Shown one piece after another: positions 28,001-29,109 of a DNA stretch of 29,109 nt. Position 1 is the stretch's first letter. Each line of letters starts with the position of its first letter. The notes beneath the pieces were generated by a model. That model was given only the letters and a program-made list of their open reading frames with translations, did not search any database and was not told the origin of the DNA. Source of the DNA: Elusimicrobiota bacterium (GTDB taxonomy: Bacteria > Elusimicrobiota > Elusimicrobia > UBA1565 > UBA9628); assembly GCA_028871595.1 (NCBI GenBank), contig JAGWMT010000008.1, positions 1 through 29,109 on the forward strand, read 5' to 3'. The translations under genes and the position numbers were made by a program.

Positions 28001-29109
28001 GCGTACGCGACGGACTCGCGCTACAACGTGGTCAACACGGTCGCCAAGCCGACGATCAACTTCACGTCCGATGATCCGTTCGCCTCGTCCCTGGGTTCGG
28101 CGGCGATGGGGAGCGGGTTGGCTAATCCGTCCGGCCTGATCCTGCGTACCGCCGGCGTGCACGCGATCACCGCGATGGACGGCGGCGGCGCCCCGGCCCT
28201 GGGCCCCGGCGTCTCCGGTCCGTTGCCGCTGCTGCCCAACAACCCGACGCGTCTGCGCGTGTTGACGCCGACCGAGACCGCGGTCCCCGGCTCGACCACG
28301 AACGGCCGTTCCGGTCCCGCGTTCTCCGTCCAGGCCGGCTTCGCGTTCAACGCCGAGGTGGACATCGCCGATTCGTTCTGGAACTTGACGCCCGGCGCCA
28401 CCCAACTGGTCACGCTGTTCTCCGACGACCCGTTCGCGACGATCACGCCGACGTCCCAGGTCGTGACCACCTCGGCGGCGTTCTCGGTCACGCTCAAGCG
28501 TGCGGGCAGCACCGTGCTGACCGCGAAACTGACGAACGGTCTTTCGCTGCCGTCCTTGTCCCTGGACAGCGCCACTGCGATCAGCGTCATGCCCGGAATC
28601 CCGGCGGGGCTGCTGACGATCCTGCCCAGCGAGACCTTCTCCCAAGGTTCGCCGACCGGGAAGCTCGGCACGCCGACGCCTCAAACGGCGGGCGGTTCGT
28701 TTCAGGTGCAGGTAGGCGTGGTCGATGCGTTCAAGAACCTGGTTCCCGGCTTTCCGGTGACGGTCCAGGTCAACACGCCGACCGACCTGTACGCCGACAT
28801 CGTCGCCACCGCGGCGATCAACACGACCAGCGGCATCACCAGTCCGATGACCGTCGTCCTGCGCCGCGCGGCCACTCAGTATTTGGCGGCGTCGGATGTC
28901 ACCGTGCCGACCACCGGAATTTCGAACGAAACGCAGTCGTCCACCTTCACGCTGCAGCCGGCCAATCCTCGCGGCTACCAACTGGTCCTGCCCGGCCAGA
29001 CCGCCGTCCCCGGCTCCGGCAGCTACCCGAACGGGGGCGTGGCGGGCGCGATCTCCACGCCCACCGCCGGCGTGCCGTTCACGGCCGTGGTCAACCTGGT
29101 GGACAAGTA
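2642..29109 (+). CDS. Giant secreted Ig-like repeat protein (3' end outside window)
   Basis: A single reading frame with at least 8,822 codons and no stop up to the window edge; the last two bases (TA) probably begin a tyrosine codon, since a sister repeat reads VDNYFN at this point. It starts at ATG 2642 behind GAGGGG. Domain order: Sec signal peptide MSRKALAAVFALAAFAAGAL plus APRRAAA (1-27); a beta-rich, propeller-like region (about 30-468); two TIG/IPT-like domains (about 470-568 and 569-686); about 55 tandem Ig-like domains (687-7773), each with a GTAxD-type strand, a YWNG hairpin and an AxDxAGN strand; then a different repeat of about 120 residues (7774 onward) with PGETAVPG, TAG and VDxxxN motifs. 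No catalytic domain, lipobox or C-terminal anchor is seen. The likely role is a very long extracellular adhesin or surface fibre, exported and controlled with the c-di-GMP riboswitch operon. Giant proteins of this style are known from Elusimicrobiota/Omnitrophota genomes. The function is inferred; the reading frame itself is strongly supported. Confidence 0.95.
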   Translation, partial: MSRKALAAVFALAAFAAGALAPRRAAATPLTVSGANTTSWPGSRKVVFSQGYGITWVFYANASGFSYQAFNSAGAISGTSGVAISIVEGGGSANQMYGSVYYVEGSSDVYAIANDPKAYLNVAPFNSVYLKKGHLNPDGTITWGALLTRSISGTTSAGGGGAGDTESCMPGQGVGIALIGPSEVAGSIAWVCTATDDTIPGFYSYIGEVGVPTDLSAGGVAIISDANDADSGCGIAGTQVFPTINPVNDGGTWHALCSDQVPAGDPFNMVADVWTTAGTQVSQELGYVNNSGGPGNANYAGSLVASNEAPENAAASLVYNAAINNTGQLAYQRRTALNTWSGSGAPRGCSTALAGAKPFSIDTSAGTNAIPMGQPSIVLVPNYPNGAGTYQQVYIVYVATTGALNYAVGPATATAAGNFVITKSWDGVAGNASTPMVPNYVRYPFPIPVQWTQGTKVYFDRIIISTYAAPTITAVSSAPATAPLTTNSYDLVVTGSGFFQIGSAGPAVALLVSGLPQSQVTVTSTTFVSSTQLRASIVVHAISPGSVFDLSVANPDGHSALMSKALTFPTPTLTGVYMTGYAVNSAGIEPSVPDAGACTTPVCGRPTRQVTVTGSNFENWGGAGTVSAIFGGPGVLIDSITYVNTTQFTANVNVSTNAVAGTISVNVINPDGEQATAIVSTFTVTLPTSTLNYPAAGAGTFLANSLYFSSGVAQLQGTAGYFPAGGQTSLQSSQVKVTRLTDGFVWNGANFVNPTSGFAAPASENRWQNADAGGATPWVYSAWTNTVGNQQDGLSYNLAFRGRTADNGWSYPISSFTVTIAKSPPAPQVTTPLGGSVVNTQNSIGIAVDDTLATGIEGPGVATMQVVIQDTNSFSWTGSSWSAIPGVIWLSTDATGSPLMQFAPPIAPVSANLTAFTSLKVPTWSNGRKYIVKAGGVDPLGQSAASPPSSFFYDVTNPTVTMTAPVISINPASPSWINTLTSFTGGIDDSVLDLSNVINVYLQVSDLTSNTFMTAGDTFTTTAANSADNYWYVPYAGNNTLKTWTAAISGVPWVNGHSYRVAFYACNSASNCTGNNGVAPNDPNGSATNAPPAFIGFFNISNVPPLSAQIFPTVGALPNSFGNDASGAMASVGQLYGTAQDGGGGAGIFAEEYQIQDQNTGAWWCNPASTAIAPGSSCYGAAGPGFITLSVGQNAPWIIATSTTTPQWQVWQTTGVPFANGHQYKFFTRAVDNAGNIQTTYSTTTFTYDSSAPTSFVGYPGNGVTYSQQLATISGTALDQPQPFNAGIFQLSLGIQRLSDAKWWTSSGWQAVRADFSQPAVTLNTGVSPNTWSYSIPAGFWVSISSTDRFSIYAWSGDNSQNEVVSSTPSVENVESSTTLKAFFNYEVVPPSSTIVSPTDQIWYSNQSPFTLPSLSGTANDNPAVTAAGVSTLFVEIRDENSCPSCLFWNESTKVWQSASVFNPAGFLNPNWSLPTTNLNPTLTTGHTYRVRSKARDASVDVNGNPNGTYEAPADIVKAQQTGPPYIDVHFFYWDNSAPTSAITSPAEGATPGGVTTITGTAADNPGGFNSGLGKTFVAVCQDLAGSPDNTKCLTGLTGADTFSGAPRYFEAAGAPWSLNTSAVSAWVTNNYYHVLAYSTDTVNNVETVLVPHAAGTNHIRFQFLGGAISGRIGTPSTTDPTNPFYTPASLATLSGTAQGNTSVQIQLFEVDTSSYFDGSGNWISVSTWVPSPLAATIVSGNWSYAFPGPWRVNHNYTVSLRVCNAAATTCSAVINTQTFVVDSSAPVNALTLPSAAAYRSGQIAALQGTVTDPSAPGQTTSLDPATVFFRVIRVKDSREWSVSLSTFVTAPGDNLAGADLGGGLFSYTTTYLTANQMFEDGYQYKATLAASDKAGNAATVTGPTFRYDISYPTAAMTVPVAGAIVNALSTISGTARDPNPKLGDGNSSASGLAAVEVLIQKLSNGFFFNGTNFGNAAPTWLPASFYEQSVGVATFTYTNSNLDTSLLSGLYSIAVRATDKAGNVQNVFTAAGSSMTVQVDKDVPTIALTLPNLPAYTPANAAAIGVQGTASDPLVSGTSSGLLLSGIDVHLWYLQAGTSYYWTGSTFTAAVATVVANGTSWTLPLVPTAVQYAWPGDKVFYAESRAHDASVLADGSVSPSTGNVSAWTPVQSFIVDGTPPLSTMTAIADGAFVPSLPALNGTASGALSGINKIEIRITTNPVTGPDWTGSSYTFTTPWWSTAAVAGNNWSYSSLSGAFVDGQKYFLYSRATDNAGNVQTAPAAYGVTIDATLPTLAIAFPSGPPSNPPYSNNVESVRVSTYAWGPVSDPGAKASGVAQVWVAISSGAPGASGNFWWSDATRSFSIAAQVPPAYSTQVYVAGQSVWQYSVPQLQAALVDGVNYTVYAYAVDAAGNSAQSTPQSQAFLYDLARPTATVAVPANGANVNAAALFSGSSSDPGTNPSGVQKVYAAIRHTAGATAQIGWYNWGTGAFDVTIPDPPPAPPSAAWTQVASTTVSGLTSLAWSTPVPAGMLESSATYRLVADAVDQATNIQQNPSPAGSGATFHYDTQVPTATVTAPAPGAFMNAATLLNLAGTANDQTTGASGLQNVQILLKVEDSQAYWNGGTTGIFANDWDTTPSKYAQWRAVTGLSSWTDILPPLAGIDSRRLRVWVRAADLAGNVSATPGNGQLDANLNADGTAAYAFTYDNTPPATAVSYPPAGTNFVPATVTGTAQEAFPALEPSGVVDVRLQMKRSTGEFWDLFNSTWAAVGNVDFTLPGFSNISLAGLNPWTFSAFGGAFTDGYRYSVNTQGRDAANNFENAYATYTFVVDLTTPTSVAGWPSNGVFVSSAAVLVVGTADDLFKDLHPTLWDASRHFESGIQPSSVTVAIADVTSSTNWWNGAGFAGATPLWSTATFVGASSGTWTWQAPTLITNRVYTVLSRALDAAGNLQTAVTSNTFVYDVSAPVSLATAPTGTVGALAVLYGTATDLAPGQLSVVRLNIQETACTAGTCHINQYWNGAAWQAASVDLSSGVIGGLITGTTYAWSMDASAVAWDNASDYVVSARAVDQAGNVEAAHAGADIAFHLQTPAATAAITQPAPPALQQYGPNTPGPVNTIQGTAVNARSSGGIRLQLQRLTEPTSYWYDPSALWSNNSATYTAVNVAGGAWVQGMSSPYTVDNASYSLVATPVNAVNIAGAPAAITFIYDKNVPVLGIASPSGAACAGAGACLNSLGAIAGTATDPGNVNPPSIPYAGLKLRIKNNVTSQYWNGAAFQAGAVDLLTSAAGFSSAGNSFNWSTTTLVGAALLDGVDYTIFAHAADLAGNDQTVEAAMTNFSFVYDTSPPTGVLAQPTSGQVYLNLTTISGTSFDAPGVYANNKKSDVQRVELQIYDQANNVCWNEAGTLFNVGCPHYFVAAGTNPWTYSNASLTSLLASGATYVITARGVDYAGNIQSVFAVPTSSRSVPIDKNPPASAFALPVDGQSYRPAQLNGGSALNGTAADAEAALYPGADALKNVQSQLTYLSAGDTYYYTGVIEANGTKFSSTTAELAACPISGCWQVMTGTATWNFFFLSADWGGVDRAYTARVRASDNARDAAGAIVGNQAATFTQGTSKVDFVVDNTPPVSTVTNPPAAGFIQNLNSISGISNSDLSGASTYYFRVWYVVAPSSYYWTGSGWGPANVPTQLPVQITGSTGTVAWTYPGTLPGQSAPTITQPDNTVYGVALQAKDNAGNLETPTTVQVVLDRVGPVLGVSTPSAAAPNYGAARPIATLSGTATDFPAGVNQVLVQIDDVSDNLKWNGSAWAVSASTFLVATGANPWSLPAPAWRSNKQYQVTAKAVDNAGNASAANPLVTFVYDVNLPSATILAPSQPFYPLGGLTTLSGTAVDWVNYPSTEAKSGLAAVLLSVHDPSANYWDGAAFTPGVKYLSVSSTTADPASWAFPPFSAGGGAAPAWQDGLTYTVLLHSTDRTGNAGADQSYAFTYDAQAPTTTITAPVDNSYATAFIRSSGTYVEATSGLATMQIAIRDSGGNFWNGASFGAFSGATSWRGAQIFVSSWTFSDAALSANIASFAVPRTYEFFARGIDGAGNQNRTAAQPVAGTGSRLRVDFFPPVSGFTFPANNATLAGGVTPILGTADDQSAGATPGAGIKQVYLKAIQIDSVGGRRYWDGVSAWAGADPGFNLPTSLIGGAQTVLTFQSQNAAIVDANFMDGFRYQIVAQATDLLDLADPLYSTTTFLLDRSTPTATLSRPSTASSYVSTNTLTVSSGTFADPSVGGNLPSGVSQVLVQIRDFSTAPHAVPALPYWSESLGWVAGATASTATVFQSSWVLTALPPDWTRADASPDGRQYSIRAYAVDAAGNSGALSSAFFAISTITFDGTAPLSGVVSPAGPDDSAATSLASITGTAADPLVNSSSSDVNGVAVSVLDVGGGTGDPYVAMYWNGAAWISNATPVWNAASYTRATGVWQFNSAGIDATLTPSSKYVIVSSATDVAGNVQAPQAQGQTGWRRVTFTPPPAVTAITAPLSLQYYSQLAALQGTANAAAASVQIHLQRLDTGLCWGGTAALGWVNCAGATASTATRVVYPSAGNWTYPPSGEALPDWSTINNTSVTVQSQGVNSYAILESPGQLAQFSIDRSSPTSSVSFPAAGAYLSSPPTLTGPTLDAFSGVPVVSAGVKTVRFHLKRLDNNNYWDVVSGTWTAAVTASTASYAAGTWSFASSTPTLTWMNGLTYSLDVFGEDKALGGPSGNTETPGAAVTFVYDTSPPATAITLPAVDNSSQSVLPAITGTAADAAPGAVNLVQVRIYDPALTSYWDNTGAFNAGVPAFDAIPAGAAWYASSATLANWSVWNATFSFVNNKTYRVEARAQDKAGNYDPVTSTRTFLFDNQPPLSYVAAPVNGTVINSLGSLTGTATDGALGSGVNLLQVAIRNNATGLWWDSAAFTLAAPQAFIASGLTSWSFASAALSAGLASGTSYYATSRAKDNAGNQEPFYNVRGSTFSFDNVPPVAGIGMPNAAYHNAMPVLSGTASDDFAGPAGVAIAMHDETQSAANGWWNGTTFTGSALAWVAASTGATGALTSTWTYPVSGGSFVSGRSYLVLSQAADNAANTQSVYAVGVSSRIFFFDNQPPTAGVQSPANGAALSVLTTVSGTAADPAGSPGASGVNNVKLKIVDTGPDNTLGTGDDLYWNGVSFTAHSTNVVTAAGSTAWNYSTLPAWQTNRRYAVAAFAADNAGNVTVPSSTNTFVYDTAVPVSSVTFPVENVGYGGATPLTTISGTAADQAVGAGVASVLISIRLDYPPLGDPAGPEDKYLTGPGGTFTSGSEVLMSTGTAPFSVWTFVAPTWISGQHYVIRTAAADAATPVPNTEGPSNYRHFTVDTIAPTSSIAVPANNGAYQTVPTLSGTASDDASGVKKVEICLKFFGAASQIEQTAGCATGAGDAVWDGVSAFNAVSSSWVPTSVPATFNSAITTWTYSGVVWPPTGRFRLMTRGGDNAGNAEIPAAGVVFSLDNFAPTAGFTVPANGAGYKSLTALSGTASDWSGSGGTAETPSDTGLAATGVRVAISSGPDYSSWWNGSAWVAQAPPIWNAQTFVGTTSGTWAWTVGLPTFVSGTRYLALAQGTDRAGNVQSSYGVGVSSNIFSFDNVPPVSAFTVPADKSARNSLSVISGTVADDFSGVDSSNVKLQIGYYVSPSTYYWTGAAFAAGSPVNLSAAFVGTTSGTWSYNAAGIPWVSGQTYTLNVRSGDIAANQEVGGSTITYLFDLATTPPSIAVPVSGAFHGPNKPLAVLSGAASDLPADPLAGLSQVHVRIRRANDNMYWIGSGSSWTATVETWNVATGTAAWTYPQPSLGWTDATQYEINARSLDLAGNLSQASTATFVYDASTPTVVLLMPNAPYEPAPLSVLSGTAADPLAIKSDLQSVQISIQINPPTGNFWNAAGTGFVNLSETFLNASGLGSWSFTGSTPTWASGTSYRVAARATDNALNISAVSSQTFTYNAVPPATAVTLPAADGPQSVLPRVTGTAAGNVPVTGVAVRVYDQNLTQYWDNGAQVFDAITADSAWYVSSATLSNWTVWNATFSFSDRHTYRINARSQDSAGNYDLITATRTFLFDTTPPLSAVSGPANGAALNVLAAIGGTAADPFAPAQGSDVNGVDIAVRRNSDGKWWDGVSFTLGAPSLFATTYAGGAWSYGAVTGASLASGTSYYVTTRGRDLAGNQEALFSVRGSTFTWDVTAPLTGIASPLDGEFRNSVPSFAGASFDNVAVSTVQLSLRDASIAPPNCYNPALNAFTAACPWWFGASGSTTSWSFSFPTPPWTHAHQYVLLSTATDLAGNTQTALSSATFTYDVQAPTAAVTTPAVGFINPAQTSLAGTAADAPAGISTVKLALSSGAALGNWLTAVGGSFTAGAPVLLTTTGYVGGAWTWAHGAALTDGQNYVLRVQSTDNAGNARTQDFGFLYDATPPAASIGSPGNGGFLSGAVTISGGSSDAPGAAGGFSGASTVSVSVQSLANGQCYVWAGGFTAPCPNFVPASGSAAAWSYAPAPNPFVSGNKYLIAAQATDAAGNVQAAFAAGSSSNTFTYDNAVPSVGVVVPSLTPTRYRDLTVLWGTAADAVPTALAQVQARVLSQTGPSFYADPVAPTHPFNISPVSAETAWFTAASTSAPTWTQWSLSSGLPYASGNAYRVEARALNKSGAYSTTYSSAATVYDVTPPYTNVLSPIAFSTVSALPQVTGTAYDQPIANPGALADLHVRLVRLSDGWFWNGSGWGSAPSDLGVFGGGVNVFASSWTLTTNLPPANNNPLNGLQHDTSYYLTTSGLDDAVPGGNAEAFYDPTKSSTFTVDLVGPAVAVTAPTDGAIISSLAKIRGTAVDALAGVSSAGQVEVALGEVSPGGACWNGAIAGGTFTSVGCPIFYPIDGADRAGTFSPASGFWDMNVPPLTTLYKYRVWVRARDNASPAGNYTAVASSAVFTWNTGLPVVAIVSPPSLPAAGGNLNAPFIVAGTASDPFGVAYASVAFQEADTNMYYDPATSTFSAVAPTWSSATLAGTTPNFTFSWAAPVLVSTTGRNYNLYPYAKNTAGLSQLGSAVTIKWDTVKPAASLSAPAAGSYLKTFASVAGASSDSGAGASGVGGSQVRIKRNADNICWSGAAWSANCTTEGAWLAPVAGSPWTVSAGLPPANNLPSGLENGKSYDVSARAYDFAANTQTAITANTFIFDVSSPTALVQLPADGSDLNSLPLVSGTAQDNSPGAFNVQFPQVRIHDIPLGLYWKDGTGWVGSAFPGYPNIWNVALDSSSAGGVFTWRYDASAVTWPNRTNGLSVEAKAIDAAGNYTQTIATFTFNAAPPVTAVTYPTPNGATFSSMTAILGTSFDSVSPVTGVNVKMWYLQGGTTYYWSPAGTHWSNANANAFYTINSAAGPNGVVNPWSYDSVQNSDFADPGTVNFAWNLGTHDGGNGKTFFITTQGVDGAGNVQVALTTASFKFDNVPPTSLPSAPISNSAYNGLNLTTLSGTAADDVGTVSAVSLSILDQDTTQYFNGTGFASASEVWLPVLPSNLYPSSWTFTNGSLSYATKHHYVVKSSATDNVGNVQTIVGAARFLLDADPPTSAVVNPANLVTYTGGKILVGTAADPGFTVGGGINGQGSGVVPTLGWHQGKIEVAVFRDTAPLLSGGPIFYPTADNTGFYWNGSTWVAASGGPVWVPTVFSDAFGNWQYSGLACPSPNPTNQPCWLNGYPYVAWSRVTDDAGNLQSVIQAGPRFFIAGVAQSFAISVSSDPSTAGNQISVTVTAVDGPGGSGSVASNYASTVTFAMIDGLGGPETQGAGQIPDALHGLPSNYAFTTGPGGDNGSHTFSVQLRKAGARTLRVQDASNASLAGTQNLTILRNVPTRVQLIADCGPAGQLPAPGVVTVGSEGRSGAPRTFTAGQIVSYCVQVTDDFYNLYVDSTVTVAATDSDPNNDTYPGGADQTLVFTGSTTFTRVFITASGAGHVMQASGAGVFTNPSNPATPVPVVGQPASQLLAIFPGETAVAGKILAPAGKSGLPNAAVAGSTYAATVLAVDQFYNPDASVSFAVTGAVVTDPHLGAQTQTLQSGATTFVFTPVTAATQTVQVQSAALPAATSSYLAPNPFTVWWSTPTKLQLIAAGQAAEPGRAPYDANPTAGGRSLSSPATLTAGVTTSFTVNLVDNYFNVVKGTNPFVPLTSSVTMPLVQLDFLNDPNIQGRGFAPMPYQRTLVAGTTDFSFFAVTRNAGLQVRASDTGQTTTSFGLPGYSTDTVSGIPVQANVPLSLLIQMPGESYAEGTAAGKTGVPSTLTAGSSYTITARAVDLYDNLASDGRQIALLSNDIYAGVPGPKPLAAGQTSFANFLPSAATGNLVLSAVDSDVVTPKLATQTVAGVSVVPGAPDRMIVLLAGQSLVPGKVVAPLGVTGAPVASTAGVTFAVKAYATDSRYNVVNTVAKPTINFTSDDPFASSLGSAAMGSGLANPSGLILRTAGVHAITAMDGGGAPALGPGVSGPLPLLPNNPTRLRVLTPTETAVPGSTTNGRSGPAFSVQAGFAFNAEVDIADSFWNLTPGATQLVTLFSDDPFATITPTSQVVTTSAAFSVTLKRAGSTVLTAKLTNGLSLPSLSLDSATAISVMPGIPAGLLTILPSETFSQGSPTGKLGTPTPQTAGGSFQVQVGVVDAFKNLVPGFPVTVQVNTPTDLYADIVATAAINTTSGITSPMTVVLRRAATQYLAASDVTVPTTGISNETQSSTFTLQPANPRGYQLVLPGQTAVPGSGSYPNGGVAGAISTPTAGVPFTAVVNLVDK
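4049..4699 (+). other. Two TIG/IPT-like Ig domains in the giant protein
   Basis: Two successive domains match the TIG/IPT pattern: a PTITAVS or PTLTGVY opening, a VTGSGF or VTGSNF turn, a T-x-F-V-S/NTTQ-F/L-x-A strand and a closing VANPDGH or VINPDGE segment followed by a final strand. These are typical of cell-surface receptors and adhesins and act as rigid spacers. They join the N-terminal module to the long Ig array. Confidence 0.75.
16967..17689 (+). repeat. Duplicated two-unit block, copy 1 (units 32-33)
   Basis: Units 32 and 33 of the Ig array are unusually close to units 42 and 43 (20678-21382), in the same order. Over the last 48 residues of unit 32, from SSATL to TFLFD, I count 35 identities with unit 42 by eye. 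Unit 33 shares LASGTSYY, AGNQE and VRGSTF with unit 43. The resemblance is visible in the DNA too (for example AATTGG followed by TGGAACGCGAC). The repeat was probably copied as a pair. Confidence 0.75.
20678..21382 (+). repeat. Duplicated two-unit block, copy 2 (units 42-43)
   Basis: This is the second copy of the unit pair found at 16967-17689, displaced by about 3.7 kb, or ten Ig units. Unit 42 keeps NWTVWNATFSF, AGNYD and TRTFLFD of unit 32, and unit 43 keeps LASGTSYY, AGNQE and VRGSTF of unit 33. The flanking units 34 and 44 are no longer clearly alike, which limits the visible duplication to two units. Confidence 0.75.
25961..29109 (+). repeat. Second tandem repeat array (type B, about 120 aa per unit), continuing past the window
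   Basis: At residue 7774 the Ig units stop and a different beta-sandwich repeat begins. A first divergent unit (25961-26329) opens with SFAISVSSDPSTAGNQ. Later unit starts are near 26330, 26720, 27080, 27530, 27887, 28250, 28610 and 28976, a spacing of 357-450 bases. Typical elements are LLAIFPGETAVAG or LVLPGQTAVPG, a G-K-x-G-x-P linker, T-A-G-x-x-F/Y-x-V, then a V-D-x-F/Y-x-N motif (VDQFYN, VDNYFN, VDLYDN, VDAFKN) and an SDDPFA-like strand. I recall closely similar repeats from giant Elusimicrobiota and Omnitrophota surface proteins. They resemble filamin/Big-type Ig spacers. The array is cut by the window end inside a unit, so the count of nine is a minimum. Confidence 0.85.

Noticed and set aside
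2999..28981. Very long minus-strand reading frames (about 611, 858, 1087, 1174, 1109, 509 and 1260 codons) opposite the giant gene
   Set aside because: Their translations are rich in Arg, Gly, Ala and Val without domains or hydrophobic patterns. They mirror the GC-rich codons of the giant gene, which has coherent domains, a signal peptide and a ribosome site.
4700..29109. CRISPR array or short tandem DNA repeat
   Set aside because: Periodicity is at the protein-domain level (about 360-390 bases) with diverged DNA; no short identical repeats separated by unique spacers are seen.
2642..29109. Enzymatic domain (protease, glycosidase or lipase) inside the giant protein
   Set aside because: No catalytic motif stood out in the reading; the sequence is beta-strand repeats throughout. 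An enzyme domain could still lie beyond the window.

Overview
The window comes from a high-GC bacterium with strongly GC-biased third codon positions. The gene content fits a member of the Elusimicrobiota/Omnitrophota group: a giant secreted Ig-repeat protein, a carboxy-side repeat of the PGETAVPG...TAG...VDxxxN type, and a c-di-GMP-I riboswitch in front of surface-protein genes. This assignment rests on recalled family resemblance and is an inference; no rRNA or other phylogenetic marker is present except the end of purA.

Layout. Bases 1-394 are the 3' end of adenylosuccinate synthetase (purA). Close behind it, on the same strand, lies a two-gene unit: an AbiEii/MNT-like nucleotidyltransferase (409-921) and a small overlapping partner (914-1111). 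After a short AT-richer gap there is a near-consensus sigma70 promoter (TTGACA, 16 bp, TATACT; 1201-1228). A well-formed c-di-GMP-I (GEMM) riboswitch follows directly (about 1242-1332). Three plus-strand genes come next: a small exported protein of unknown family (1335-1895), an exported HEAT-repeat protein (2005-2652), and a giant gene whose ATG (2642) overlaps the HEAT gene by 11 bp.

The giant gene fills the rest of the window (2642 to beyond 29109). At least 8,822 codons are open without a stop. The product has a Sec signal peptide, an N-terminal beta-rich region of about 440 residues that resembles a propeller, two TIG/IPT-like domains, about 55 tandem Ig-like repeats (mean about 129 aa) and then a second array of about 120-aa repeats that is still running at the window edge. 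No catalytic domain was recognised, and the C-terminal anchor or secretion domain lies outside the window.

Reading of the whole: a c-di-GMP-sensing leader probably controls a small operon that makes a very long extracellular fibre or adhesin, together with two exported accessory proteins. Repeats carry AxDxAGN-type motifs reminiscent of calcium-binding bacterial Ig domains, and cysteines occur mostly as close pairs, both as expected for a secreted, stiffened fibre. Many long reading frames on the minus strand and in other plus frames between 2.6 and 29.1 kb are shadows of this gene.
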